Assembly (NCBI RefSeq): GCF_009905725.1
Contig: NZ_JAAAKV010000003.1
Span: 457,866 to 521,865, forward strand
Direction of reading: 5' to 3'
From: Emticicia sp. CRIBPO
GTDB lineage: Bacteria; Bacteroidota; Bacteroidia; Cytophagales; Spirosomataceae
Length of the DNA stretch: 64,000 bases
Shown: positions 43,807 through 52,353 of the stretch, in pieces
How positions within the stretch are numbered: position 1 is the first letter of the stretch
Layout: each line of letters starts with the position of its first letter
Notes under the pieces: generated by a model
The model's input: only the letters and a program-made list of their open reading frames with translations
Database searches by the model: none
What the model was told of the DNA's origin: nothing
Made by a program: the position numbers and the translations under genes

Positions 43807-43835
43807 TTTGATCGCATTGAATTCATCTACATTTG
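43807..43835 (+). promoter_or_regulatory. Orphan Bacteroidota-type promoter
   Basis: TTTG (43807-43810) and TACATTTG (43828-43835) are 17 bases apart and match the -33/-7 pattern. No protein gene starts in the next 490 bases. Confidence 0.5.
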
Positions 43836-43842
43836 TCTTGCT

Positions 43843-44160
43843 AAACAGGTCAGCGTTTCAGATATGGATCTGATAATCAACACATGAGTTATTTGATTAA
43901 ATCCACACACTAACGCCAATTTCAGAAGGGGATATGTGAATAGACGCTTCTTTAATTAACCTAGGGAATTTTATGAAAAGGCTATTATTTATGATTTAAA
44001 AGGAGTATTTGCTTGTTTTCGCTATTCTTGGCAGAAGGAGTAATATTAACCACATTTAAAACGAACATTTATTCAATCAGATTTATAATAGAAAACTCTT
44101 AAGGGTTTAGGGATCAATCAGACACTCCCCTGGTTTTTTCAGGGAGAGTGTCTGGATTTT
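43843..44160 (+). ncRNA. Candidate unidentified RNA in the ligA-ThuA gap
   Basis: A transcript from the promoter at 43807-43835 would run to the strong hairpin at 44119-44154, about 310 bases. Only tiny frames of eight or nine codons (from 43883 and 43973) are present, one behind AGGGAATTTT. I cannot place it in a known RNA family; it could also be a long 5' leader or the remnant of a lost gene. It is offered as a candidate only. Confidence 0.25.
44119..44154 (+). terminator. Strong hairpin in the ligA-ThuA gap
   Basis: CAGACACTCCCCTG and CAGGGAGAGTGTCTG pair almost fully around GTTTTTT and are followed by GATTTTC. It suggests that something upstream in this gene-free stretch is transcribed. 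Confidence 0.65.
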
Positions 44161-44333
44161 CAGCAGGACAATATTATTCAACCTTAATTTTTCCTGGTTT
44201 TATACAGACCGGGTTAAGTTTATATACTGCTTTTTAATCCAATGTTTCGGCAGGGCGGACGTTAAGCTTCTTGTGAGATGTCTGAGATTTTGACGGCTGT
44301 TCCGTATATTTGGTGATCAGTATATTCAACCAT

Positions 44334-45098
44334 ATGAAAAAAATAACCTTCGCCTTCTTTTTGCTGGCCTTTGTGCCGCATGTCTGGGGGCAGTCTGCCA
44401 ATAAACGCGTTTTGCTGTACAGCAGGGCCGCCCGCTACTATCATGAGTCTATACCCGACGGCGTAAAAGCCATTCAGAAACTCGGAAGTGAAAATCATAT
44501 TGATGTTGACAGCATAACCGACAGTCTTTACTTTACAGATGCCAACCTGAAGAAATACGCAGCCATTATCTTTCTCAATACCTCGGGAAATCCGCTTAAT
44601 GCTGAGCACAAGAGAGCCGTGGAGCGATTTATCAGGGCAGGCGGCGGATTTGTAGGTATCCACTGTGCAGCCGCTACCTTTAATCGCCTGCCTTCGGGCA
44701 CAGAACCAGCCTGGCCCTGGTATTTTCAGCTGCTAGGGGCCGCATTTACCAATCATCCGGCACCTCAGCCTGCAGTTTTTGAGGTGACAGACCGGAATGA
44801 CCCATCAACCCGGCATCTGCCGGCCCGCTGGAACCGGACTGAGGAATTGTACAATTTTAAGGACATTCAGCCGGATATTCATGTGGTCCTGAAGGTGGAT
44901 GAAAGCACCTACAAAGGGGGTGAAAACGGCGTCAGCCATCCTATGGCCTGGTACCATGAATTTGATGGAGGAAGGTCATTTTATACGGCTTTGGGTCATT
45001 TTCCGGAAGCTTATGCCGATACGGAGTTTATGAAACACCTGTTGGGAGGGATACAATATGCCATGGGTAAAAATGTGGTGCTGAAATATAAAAAGTAA
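44334..45098 (+). CDS. Secreted ThuA-domain protein
   Basis: The ATG at 44334 gives a clean signal peptide (MKKITFAFFLLAFVPHVWG); an earlier ATG at 44310 would add eight residues. The mature part has the ThuA pattern: NKRVLLYSRAARYYHESIPDGVKAIQKLG, DANLKKYAAIIFLNTSG, GGGFVGIHCAAATF, the LGAAFTNHP segment, and SHPMAWYHEFDGGRSFYTALGHFPEAYADTEF near the end. ThuA domains adopt a glutamine-amidotransferase-like fold and are linked to sugar metabolism. The stop overlaps the following lipoprotein start as TAATG. Confidence 0.92.
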   Translation: MKKITFAFFLLAFVPHVWGQSANKRVLLYSRAARYYHESIPDGVKAIQKLGSENHIDVDSITDSLYFTDANLKKYAAIIFLNTSGNPLNAEHKRAVERFIRAGGGFVGIHCAAATFNRLPSGTEPAWPWYFQLLGAAFTNHPAPQPAVFEVTDRNDPSTRHLPARWNRTEELYNFKDIQPDIHVVLKVDESTYKGGENGVSHPMAWYHEFDGGRSFYTALGHFPEAYADTEFMKHLLGGIQYAMGKNVVLKYKK

Positions 45099-45631
45099 TG
45101 CAGCTGCTCAAAATAATTGCTTTTATAACAATAACGGGATTGATCTGCAACAGTTGCGGTAAAGACCCTTTGCCCGAACCAAGTACGGAAGGCCGGAATA
45201 CATTCGGATGTAAGATCAACGGAAAGGTATGGAAGCCCAATGGCCTGCAGGGCGAAACTCCGCCGGTATGGCCCATTGACATTACTTTTTCGCAGTTGTC
45301 GGCAGACACCTTCAATATCTTCATTTATACCAGCCTTGCCGGGACCAACGAGCATGTCCAGCTTACCCTTCCCAGGGCAGTTAAGGGATACAACGCCCTG
45401 AAAAATACGCCAGGAGAGGCTTTTGGTGTGTATTACGACAATGACTTCTGGCACTATTTTACCTCCAATCAAGGCAGTGGCAGTGTGAACTTTACACGGA
45501 TTGACCCTGTCAATGGAATCGTTTCAGGAACTTTTGAATTTGAGGTCGAGGGAAATGTCAACAAGCGTAAGATAAAAATCACCGAAGGCCGGTTTGATAT
45601 CGATGTAAAAAAGTCCACACGGATATTTTAA
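45098..45631 (+). CDS. Lipoprotein of unknown function (DUF6252-like)
   Basis: The signal peptide IIAFITITGLICNSC ends in a lipobox with Cys followed by GKDPLPEPSTEG. The mature 155 residues are beta-rich and begin with NTFGCKINGKVWKPNGLQG, a pattern I associate with DUF6252-type lipoproteins of Bacteroidota. It is translationally coupled to the ThuA gene by TAATG overlap, so it may act with it at the outer membrane. No catalytic motif is visible. Confidence 0.78.
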   Translation: MQLLKIIAFITITGLICNSCGKDPLPEPSTEGRNTFGCKINGKVWKPNGLQGETPPVWPIDITFSQLSADTFNIFIYTSLAGTNEHVQLTLPRAVKGYNALKNTPGEAFGVYYDNDFWHYFTSNQGSGSVNFTRIDPVNGIVSGTFEFEVEGNVNKRKIKITEGRFDIDVKKSTRIF

Positions 45632-45777
45632 AAGTCTGATTGTAACTTTAAGGAGAGATCGCCTGTTTTTTGCTGCCTTTCAGCAACAATCTGAGTAATT
45701 TTTCTCGTGATTTATTGTGGGAAAAGTCATGGTTTATTATTTTTAACTTATTGAAAACTAATCTATTATGAAAATCC

Positions 45778-46188
45778 ATGAAAAATTCATTCAATTACCC
45801 CGCTATTATCGTATCGGCACTGGCCAGCTTAGGCATCGGTTTTGTCTGGTTTACGGTACTTTTTAAAACAGCCTATATTCAGGACCTGGGTAAGACCAGG
45901 GAACAAATGGCCCAGGGGCCCAATGCGATTGTGGCGTCCTCGTATCAGTTGCTCGGCAATCTCGTTATGGCCCTCGTACTGGCGTGGCTTTTAAGGAAGC
46001 TCGGTTATGAGACCGTAGGTGAAAGTCTTCAGCTCGGTATCCTGATCTGGCTGGGCTTTGTGGCTGCCATCATCGGGCCGATGTATGCTTTCCAGGCTTT
46101 TTCGTTCCGTTTGTTCCTGATCATTTCAGTAGGGTATCTGCTCTGTATTTTAGCGACCTCCGCGATTCTGGCGGTTTGGAAAGGGTGA
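45778..46188 (+). CDS. DUF1761-family small membrane protein
   Basis: Four membrane helices over 136 residues and the pattern NYPAIIVSALASLGIGFVWFTVLFKTAYIQDLGKTREQM fit DUF1761. The late helix pair includes GILIWLGFVAAIIGPMYAFQ. An ATG nine bases upstream is in another frame and leads to an early stop. The gene is single, with no adjacent partner. Function unknown. Confidence 0.85.
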   Translation: MKNSFNYPAIIVSALASLGIGFVWFTVLFKTAYIQDLGKTREQMAQGPNAIVASSYQLLGNLVMALVLAWLLRKLGYETVGESLQLGILIWLGFVAAIIGPMYAFQAFSFRLFLIISVGYLLCILATSAILAVWKG

Positions 46189-46280
46189 GAGCATTCTTTT
46201 GAATGAAATCATACAAGAATCAGCTCAACTCAAAACGCTCCGTTTCCGGAGAATAAGTTTCATATTTTTTCCACAAAATG

Positions 46281-46324
46281 TTTGGATAGATGATTTTTAA
46301 AAACTTACTTTGTAAAACAAAGTA
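46281..46324 (+). promoter_or_regulatory. Promoter overlapped by a perfect operator-like palindrome
   Basis: TTTG (46281-46284) and a TTACTTTG block (46305-46312) resemble -33 and -7 elements. TACTTTGTAAAACAAAGTA (46306-46324) is a perfect palindrome with 8-bp arms around AAA, covering the -7 and start region 20 bases before the Coq4-like gene. A TetR- or PadR-type repressor is plausible, but none is encoded nearby. Confidence 0.6.
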
Positions 46325-46344
46325 CTTTTTAACTAATCAAAAAA

Positions 46345-46854
46345 ATGAAAATCTACAACTTCTGGAAATCTGTTACCCATGAAATCATTTTCCCTGCACA
46401 ACTTGCTTTCGGGGTCTTCTGGCTTAATCTCTTCGGGGACAGGCAATATTGTAAGGCATTGAAAGAAAACATAAAGACTTTACCTGAAAACACACTAGGC
46501 AAACATTTGTGGCATTTGCTGGACGCAAAGAAAATAGATTTTGTACCCTGGTATCAGCCGCATGATCTGAAACACGCCTTGTTAGGTTACAAAATGGAGG
46601 CAGGGGATGAGATGAAAATGCAGGCTTTTATGTTCTGAAATGCAGGATTCTCAGTTTTTGTATCCGTTGTTTTCCTGATGTTTGTGATCTGGACGCCCGA
46701 CGTCTGGCCTGAACTGCCTTATCATTACCGGGTCGGGAAATTGACCAAACCGGTCGGGGACTGGAAGGTTGAAGAGGTTATTCACCTGGATCTGGAAGAA
46801 TTGAGGCAGGGCATTGGCTTGTATGAAGCAAGAGAGAAGGCCATTTTAAATTAA
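46345..46854 (+). pseudogene. Coq4-like protein interrupted by an in-frame TGA
   Basis: The frame opens at 46345 and reads 97 codons up to a TGA at 46636-46638, then stays open in the same frame for 71 more codons to TAA at 46852-46854. Both halves join smoothly: the first holds WYQPHDLKHALLGYKM, which recalls the HDxxHxLxGY zinc-like motif of the Coq4 family. The second holds a hydrophobic stretch (FVSVVFLMFVIW) and a charged end (DWKVEEVIHLDLEELRQG). A single change GGA to TGA would explain the stop. It heads an operon with a DUF2809 protein and an MpaB-like protein. The gene may be inactive, or only the first 97 residues are made. Confidence 0.7.
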
Positions 46855-46887
46855 AACAATAAAGTAATTCAAACAAAAAGGTAGCCC

Positions 46888-47280
46888 ATGTTTACATTCC
46901 GTATCAGGTATTTCATTATTTTCTTGTTGTTGTTTTTGACGGAAGCAGCCATTGCTGTTTTTATTCACGACGCTGTTATCCGTCCGTTTTTCGGTGATTT
47001 CCTGGCGGTCATTGCCGTGTATTTTTTCCTGAAATCATTCCTTGATATCCGGGATATCGTCCTTATCTGGTCAAGCCTGGGCTTTGCTTATTTCCTGGAG
47101 TTGCTGCAATACTGCAATTTTCTGAAGTTTTCCGGTCTTGAAAAATACAAAATCCTGGTCGTTGTGCTTGGCAGTTCATTTGACTGGCGTGATATGCTCG
47201 CTTACACTTTAGGAATTTTATCGGTATTCCTTTTTCAACAAAGAAAGACCTGGTTTAAAAAAAGCCTGACAGGGTCTTAA
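46888..47280 (+). CDS. DUF2809-family membrane protein
   Basis: Four membrane helices and the short conserved pieces FGDFLAVIAVYFFLKSFLDI, YFLELLQYCNFL and GSSFDWRDMLAYTLGIL identify the DUF2809 family. The 130-residue protein is probably an inner-membrane protein of unknown role. It lies between the broken Coq4-like gene and the MpaB-like gene, with gaps of 33 and 15 bases, and probably shares their promoter at 46281-46324. Confidence 0.87.
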   Translation: MFTFRIRYFIIFLLLFLTEAAIAVFIHDAVIRPFFGDFLAVIAVYFFLKSFLDIRDIVLIWSSLGFAYFLELLQYCNFLKFSGLEKYKILVVVLGSSFDWRDMLAYTLGILSVFLFQQRKTWFKKSLTGS

Positions 47281-47295
47281 CAATATAAACATTAA

Positions 47296-48072
47296 ATGAT
47301 CATGACTTTCGTACGTAAAAACTCAATTGTCCGTGAAATCTGGGGTAAGGCCGATACCATTCTCTTCATTTTTGGAGGGGCTGCCGCCGAATTTTCCCTA
47401 AACAAAGCTGTGGATTGGCTGTATTTTACAGGAAAACTCCCCAATGACCCGCTCGGACGCTTATTTTCCACGGTGGTATATGCTCAGAAGATTATCTTCT
47501 CAGATGAAAAGACAGCATTGGATTCCATCGATAAAATCACGGCCATTCATCAGTCTGTTGAGCAAAGCCGGGGCATGCAGATTCCGGACTGGGCATACCG
47601 GGATGTACTTTTTATGCTGATCCATTATTCGATTTCTGCTTTTGAACTGCTGGAAAGAAACCTGGAAGAATCTGAAAAAGAGGAAGTTTTTGATGTGTTC
47701 AACAGGGTAGGGCTGAGGATGAACCTTAAAAACCTGCCCCTGAATTACCGGGAATGGCTGCTTTCAAGAGAACATCATATGCGTCAGGATCTACTGAAAA
47801 GCGGCTTTACTGCTGATTTATACAAGCAATATAAAAAACACCTGGGGCTTGTTCGCTATGCTATCCTGATCGAAGGGCAGAAGCTGGTCGTGCCGGCCTA
47901 TGTGAGGCATTTGCTGGGGCTGAGGGAGTTCTCGGGTCTTAAACCTTTTCTGCTGCTTTACAAATACGCTCAGAAGATAAGGATCGACAAATTCCTGAAA
48001 CAGCTTCTTCTGCCGCCCCGCTATGCGGAGCAGATCATGGCTCTGGACAGGCTGGCTGAGCATCATTCATGA
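47296..48072 (+). CDS. MpaB-like oxygenase (DUF2236 family)
   Basis: The family signature REIWGKADTILFIFGGAAAEFSLNKAVDWLYFTGKLPNDPLGRLFSTVVYAQ is followed by DVLFMLIHYSISAFELL and a helical C-terminus with HLLGLREFSGL. DUF2236/MpaB proteins include a fungal oxygenase and latex-clearing-protein relatives that bind haem. The His of the MLIHYS segment and nearby residues may be important. The bacterial role is undefined. It is the last gene of the operon and ends before a bidirectional terminator. An ATG at 47302 would shorten it by two residues. Confidence 0.85.
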   Translation: MIMTFVRKNSIVREIWGKADTILFIFGGAAAEFSLNKAVDWLYFTGKLPNDPLGRLFSTVVYAQKIIFSDEKTALDSIDKITAIHQSVEQSRGMQIPDWAYRDVLFMLIHYSISAFELLERNLEESEKEEVFDVFNRVGLRMNLKNLPLNYREWLLSREHHMRQDLLKSGFTADLYKQYKKHLGLVRYAILIEGQKLVVPAYVRHLLGLREFSGLKPFLLLYKYAQKIRIDKFLKQLLLPPRYAEQIMALDRLAEHHS

Positions 48073-48099
48073 CTATTAACAACAGAAGCTCCGGAAACA

Positions 48100-48133
48100 A
48101 AAGAGGCCGCTCAAGTCATTGAGCGGCCTCTTT
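48100..48133. terminator. Bidirectional terminator between MpaB-like gene and secG
   Basis: AAAGAGGCCGCTCA and TGAGCGGCCTCTTT pair perfectly around AGTCAT, with A and T flanks usable by both convergent transcripts. Confidence 0.9.
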
Positions 48134-48152
48134 TTATGAATGTCTTGCTGAA

Positions 48153-48521
48153 TTATTTCGCAGGAACTGTCGCTGGCTGAGTAGCCGGAGCTGTCTGAGC
48201 CGGAGGCGTAGTTGTTGGTAATGCACTCGGAGCAGTGGTAGCACGTTCAACGTTCAATCCGCTGTCAGCCGCAGCTGCACCGCCGTTCATTTTTGAAATG
48301 ATACCGGTTCCTAAAGCACCTACAATAAGAAATGCAAAAAATCCCCAGGTCAATTGTTCCATAATGTCTCCTGTTCTCTGAACACCAAACATCTGGCTTG
48401 TAGCACCACCACCAAATTCAGAAGAAATACCGCCACCTTTTGGGTTTTGAATCAGAATGATAACGATAAGCAAAATGGCCACGATGATCATCAACACAAG
48501 AATAATTTTTAATAACAGCAT
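48153..48521 (-). CDS. secG: Protein translocase subunit SecG
   Basis: Two membrane helices (about residues 2-24 and 60-80) flank the typical cytoplasmic loop IQNPKGGGISSEFGGGATSQMFGVQRTGDIMEQLTW. A Thr/Pro/Ala-rich tail of about 30 residues is common in this phylum. SecG binds SecYE and helps SecA-driven export. It is the last gene of a minus-strand run containing miaB, a sigma-54 activator, lptE and a small unknown protein. Confidence 0.95.
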   Translation of the reverse strand: MLLLKIILVLMIIVAILLIVIILIQNPKGGGISSEFGGGATSQMFGVQRTGDIMEQLTWGFFAFLIVGALGTGIISKMNGGAAAADSGLNVERATTAPSALPTTTPPAQTAPATQPATVPAK

Positions 48522-48620
48522 ATTTATTTAAGTTTTTTATTGATCGCTATTTACAAAAGAGGTGCAAAAATAGCATTATTTTTCAATTATTATATAAGTG
48601 TCTCTTTCTTTTTTTATCAA

Positions 48621-48986
48621 TTATTTTTTTGAAAATGGCTCGGTGAACGAAATCTTGTTGCTCATGTATTTTTCGATGATCTGGCCCTGTCTGAGCTTTA
48701 ACTCGTCTGATGACAGTTTTTTGTTTCCGGATATCATGTCCACCGGCTCGGGCATGGGAGCTTTCCTGAAAAACAATTGGGCAATGGCCCGGTTGTTATC
48801 AGCCAGCTGATCGGCTTTAACCCACAGATCATTGTTGAAAAGGTCAGCCTGAAGCCTGTTAAGGGCAAAAAAAGGAACTTTGAACTGAGGATATTTCTGA
48901 CAAAGTCCTATCAGGAAATTGACTGCATTTTGCGGAGCCCGTTTTTCGGGATTCAGCATCGACCAAAGTTTCTCTTTATCTTCCAT
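48621..48986 (-). CDS. Small soluble protein of unknown function (121 residues)
   Basis: The start overlaps the lptE stop by one base (ATGG read after TGGTAATGG), so it is coupled to lptE. The sequence is helical and charged (LWSMLNPEKRAPQNAVNFLIGLCQKYPQFKVPFFALNRLQADLF, then DDELKLRQGQIIEKYM-like stretch) and could form TPR-like helix pairs. There is no signal peptide or membrane segment. Its place between lptE and secG suggests an envelope-biogenesis context, but I recognise no domain. Confidence 0.75.
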   Translation of the reverse strand: MEDKEKLWSMLNPEKRAPQNAVNFLIGLCQKYPQFKVPFFALNRLQADLFNNDLWVKADQLADNNRAIAQLFFRKAPMPEPVDMISGNKKLSSDELKLRQGQIIEKYMSNKISFTEPFSKK

Positions 48987-49504
48987 TACCAGGTTGCGGC
49001 GGTTGAGTTAAAAATATTCAAAACCAGCTGATCAAGGATTTTCGGTACCAGGCTCGGTTCAACCTGGCTCAGGGTTTGTCCCTGCGAAAAGTCCTGGTAG
49101 AATGAAAACTCCTTCTCGAAATTTTCTTCTTCACTGAATTTATTCTGGAATCTCACTTCCACTTTGATGGTGAGCCTGTTCATCGCCGCCTTGTCACCGG
49201 CTGTGGCCGACACCGGGGTGATTTCGTATCCAGTAATGGCCCCTTCAAGGAAAAGGTCACCGTCAGCAGGCTTGAGTTTGAGGCTCGTATTTCTCTGGTA
49301 ATATTCTTTCAGTTTCTCATTGAAGCTCAGGGTAAGGTTCTGAGGTCCCCCGGCTGTAGCCATCACAAAGTTCTGAATGGTGACGGTTTTCAGCTCGTCT
49401 GATAGGGTTGTTCCCGTAAAAGAATAAATCTTACAGGAACTGATCATGGCCGGGCTTCCGCATATCAGTAGAAAAAAGAAAAGGACCCGGTATCTATTTT
49501 TCAT
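48986..49504 (-). CDS. lptE: LptE-like LPS-assembly lipoprotein
   Basis: From the ATG at 49504 the protein has a lipoprotein signal (VLFFFLLICGSPAMISSC) with Cys followed by KIYSFTGTTLSDELKTVTIQNF. This is the start expected of Bacteroidota LptE-family proteins. The middle includes LTLSFNEKLKEYYQRNTSLKL, DLFLEGAITGYEITPVS, and the end VPKILDQLVLNIFNSTAATW. LptE plugs the LptD barrel and helps place lipopolysaccharide in the outer leaflet. Its start lies 11 bases inside the end of the sigma-54 activator gene, which argues for coupled expression. Confidence 0.88.
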   Translation of the reverse strand: MKNRYRVLFFFLLICGSPAMISSCKIYSFTGTTLSDELKTVTIQNFVMATAGGPQNLTLSFNEKLKEYYQRNTSLKLKPADGDLFLEGAITGYEITPVSATAGDKAAMNRLTIKVEVRFQNKFSEEENFEKEFSFYQDFSQGQTLSQVEPSLVPKILDQLVLNIFNSTAATW

Positions 49505-50810
49505 CTTCAATGTCATATTGTTTGATTTTTCTGTATAACGTCCTTTCTGATATACCCAATATCTGGGCCGCATATTTTCTCTTAAAGTTATTCTTTCTCA
49601 GGGCTTTAATGATCATTTCCTTCTCATTTTTTTCGAGCGATAATGATTCTTCTTCCGTTTCATGGGTAATGTCTTCTATATCTTCACGGTCTTCCTGCAG
49701 GTCGTCGATCGTCAGGATATTGTCTGAGTCCTGCGGCAAATAAGAAGGGTAAACCGGGTCGGGCTGATAAGTTTCCTCTGTTTTGACAGGCAGGGCAAAA
49801 CTTTCTTCTTTTTTGAGGTCTTTGAACAAGTCGTGGTTGGCCTCAATAATCGGCCCGACATTTCCGCCGGAATGCATGATGGAATAGACCAGCTTTTTCA
49901 GCTCGGTCATGTCCTTTTTCATGTCAAATAACACTTTGTATAAAATATCCCTTTCTGAAAAATCATTGTATTTGCCGCCGTCTATGCCTCTCAGCAGGGC
50001 GGGAAGTCCTGAAGCCTGCTCTTTCGGAAGGTATTTTTCGAGGATCTGGTGGTTGATGATCCTTTCCTGTTCCAGGATGGTGATCTGTTCGGCTATGTTT
50101 TTCAGCTGACGGATGTTGCCCGGAAAACGGAAAGTCCGCAGCAAGCGACGGGCATCTTCGGTCAGGTCTACTGGTTGTATCTTGTTTTTCTCTGCAAAAT
50201 CTGAAGTGAATTTCAAAAACAGCAGTTCGATGTCGAAGCCGCGGTCACGAAGCGGAGGCACCACAATCGGCACGGTATTCAGCCTGTAGTAAAGGTCTTC
50301 TCTGAAAGATCCTTTTTCAATAGCCCCCATCAGGTTGACATTCGTAGCGGCTACCACCCTGACATTGGTGGTTTTGACTTTTGACGAACCCACAGGAATG
50401 TATTCCCCGTTTTCCAATACCCTCAGCAGCCTCGATTGTGTACCGATCGGCATTTCAGCGATTTCGTCCAGGAATATGGTGCCGCCGTTGGTCGTTTCGA
50501 AATAACCTTTACGGTCATCAATAGCACCGGTAAATGAGCCTTTGACGTGCCCGAATAATTCCGAGTCGATGGTGCCTTCCGGAATGGCCCCGCAGTTGAT
50601 CGCAATGAAAGGTCCGTGCTTTCTCTGGCTGAGGCCGTGTATGATTTTGGAGAATGATTCTTTACCGCTGCCACTTTCTCCGTTGATAAGCACCGTGAGG
50701 TCGGTAGGGGCTACCTGAACCGCCACATTCAGGGCATAGTTCAACGCCGGGGCATTGCCTATGATCCCGAAACGGTTTTTTACGGATTGTAATTCGGCAC
50801 TGTTTGTCAT
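49494..50810 (-). CDS. Sigma-54-dependent Fis-family activator without receiver domain
   Basis: The AAA+ domain starts within 15 residues of the N-terminus ([20 protein letters not shown]) and shows Walker [10 protein letters not shown], the sigma-54 loop GSFTGA, Walker [19 protein letters not shown] and [10 protein letters not shown]. An acidic low-complexity linker ([19 protein letters not shown]) joins it to the C-terminal Fis helix-turn-helix ([20 protein letters not shown]). No receiver, GAF or PAS domain is present, so control must be by other proteins or by expression level. It overlaps miaB upstream (ATGA) and lptE downstream, an arrangement that suggests a link to envelope biogenesis. 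Confidence 0.93.
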   Translation of the reverse strand: MTNSAELQSVKNRFGIIGNAPALNYALNVAVQVAPTDLTVLINGESGSGKESFSKIIHGLSQRKHGPFIAINCGAIPEGTIDSELFGHVKGSFTGAIDDRKGYFETTNGGTIFLDEIAEMPIGTQSRLLRVLENGEYIPVGSSKVKTTNVRVVAATNVNLMGAIEKGSFREDLYYRLNTVPIVVPPLRDRGFDIELLFLKFTSDFAEKNKIQPVDLTEDARRLLRTFRFPGNIRQLKNIAEQITILEQERIINHQILEKYLPKEQASGLPALLRGIDGGKYNDFSERDILYKVLFDMKKDMTELKKLVYSIMHSGGNVGPIIEANHDLFKDLKKEESFALPVKTEETYQPDPVYPSYLPQDSDNILTIDDLQEDREDIEDITHETEEESLSLEKNEKEMIIKALRKNNFKRKYAAQILGISERTLYRKIKQYDIEDEK

Positions 50811-52258
50811 AGTTTCTGCAGATCTGTTTCTTCTACCACCACTTCACCGATGAGGGTGCCTGTGGTGCAGGCTGTGATCAGAACATTGACATATTCTCCC
50901 TTTCTGAAATTGTATTTCGGGAAAACCACCACTTTATTCTGGTCTGTTCGTCCTTTCAGTTCTTCTTCTGATTTCCTGGAAAACCCTTCAATCAGCACCC
51001 TGTGGACTTTGCCTATTTCTTTTAAATTATTGATGTGAGAGTGTTCTCTCTGTTTGGCGATGATTTCGTTGAGACGGCGTTTTTTCACGTCTTCCGGAAC
51101 ATCGTCGGCATATTTTTTAGCGGCTGGTGTTCCTGGTCTTTCAGAGTATGAGAACATATAGCCGTAGTCAAATTTAACGTAATCCATCAGGCTTAAGCTA
51201 TCCTGGTGGTCTTCTTCCGTTTCAGAACAAAAGCCGGAGATCATGTCCTGCGAAATACCGCATTTATCTCCTAAAATCTCCCTGATCCTGTCAATTTTAT
51301 TGATGTACCATTCCCTGTCATAGGTCCTGTTCATCATTTCCAGGATACGGGTGCTGCCGCTTTGGGCGGGCAGGTGGATGTAATTACAGACATTATCATA
51401 CTTTTTGATGGTATAGATCACTTCGTCGGTAATGTCTTTCGGGTGTGAGGTAGAGAACCTGACCCTCAGTTCCGGGTGGATCAGAGCGACTTTCTCAAGC
51501 AGCCGGGCAAAATTCACTTTCTCTGTTTTGTCTGCATTTTCCCATTTATAAGAGTCCACATTTTGTCCCAGCAAGGTCACTTCACGGTATCCCTGCTCAA
51601 ATAAGCCTGCCGCTTCATTGACAATGGTATAGGCGTCACGGCTGCGTTCGCGGCCGCGGGTATACGGCACCACACAAAAACTGCACATGTTATCACAGCC
51701 TCTCATGATCGAAATAAAAGCCGAAACCCCGTTGGAGTCCAGCCTGATCGGGCTGATGTCGGCATAAGTTTCTTCCCTGGACAGGAATACGTTGACGGCC
51801 TTGTGCCCTTCTTCCACTTCAGCGATCAGGTTGGGAAGTTCACGGTAAGAGTCAGGTCCTACGACCATATCCACCATTTTCTCCTCTTCCAGCAGCTTGG
51901 TCTTCAGGCGTTCTGCCATACAACCCAGCACGCCTATTTTGACATTAGGATTGTTTTTCTTCAGCGGACTCAGCGATGAGAGTCTTTTTCTTACCTTTTG
52001 CTCAGCATTGTCGCGGATGGCACAGGTGTTGAGCAGGATCAGCTCGGCTTCATCCTGGTTGGAAGTGGTTGAGAAACCCTCATTCCTTAAAATGGAAGCC
52101 ACAATTTCACTGTCTGCAAAATTCATCTGGCATCCGTAACTCTCTATATATAATTTTCTTGTACCGGCATTGTGCTCGTCAACAGACACCATGGGTTCAT
52201 CAAGACTGTTCTTTTCTTCCTCGCTAATGATCTTGAGTGATTCGGCAACTATTCCCAT
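50807..52258 (-). CDS. miaB: tRNA-2-methylthio-N6-dimethylallyladenosine synthase MiaB
   Basis: The 483-residue radical-SAM methylthiotransferase has the N-terminal cluster ligands in [31 protein letters not shown] and VLGCMAERL. The radical-SAM motif is in [24 protein letters not shown], and a C-terminal TRAM domain runs from about residue 410. It adds a methylthio group to i6A37 of tRNA. The short N-terminal extension before LYIESYG is usual in this phylum. The stop overlaps the activator start as ATGA. Confidence 0.95.
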   Translation of the reverse strand: MGIVAESLKIISEEEKNSLDEPMVSVDEHNAGTRKLYIESYGCQMNFADSEIVASILRNEGFSTTSNQDEAELILLNTCAIRDNAEQKVRKRLSSLSPLKKNNPNVKIGVLGCMAERLKTKLLEEEKMVDMVVGPDSYRELPNLIAEVEEGHKAVNVFLSREETYADISPIRLDSNGVSAFISIMRGCDNMCSFCVVPYTRGRERSRDAYTIVNEAAGLFEQGYREVTLLGQNVDSYKWENADKTEKVNFARLLEKVALIHPELRVRFSTSHPKDITDEVIYTIKKYDNVCNYIHLPAQSGSTRILEMMNRTYDREWYINKIDRIREILGDKCGISQDMISGFCSETEEDHQDSLSLMDYVKFDYGYMFSYSERPGTPAAKKYADDVPEDVKKRRLNEIIAKQREHSHINNLKEIGKVHRVLIEGFSRKSEEELKGRTDQNKVVVFPKYNFRKGEYVNVLITACTTGTLIGEVVVEETDLQKL

Positions 52259-52353
52259 TTCTTATTTTTACGGATAATTAATTCAAATACAAAATTAAGC
52301 AAAACTGACAGATTGTCAGTGTTAATTTAACTAAAAATTTAAAGACATAGTTC

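Noticed and set aside
43883..43996. Eight- to nine-codon frames in the ligA-ThuA gap as genes
   Set aside because: Too short to support as genes on sequence alone; mentioned only as possible leader peptides.
46636..46638. TGA as selenocysteine codon
   Set aside because: The product is not a known selenoprotein family, and a GGA to TGA nonsense change is simpler.
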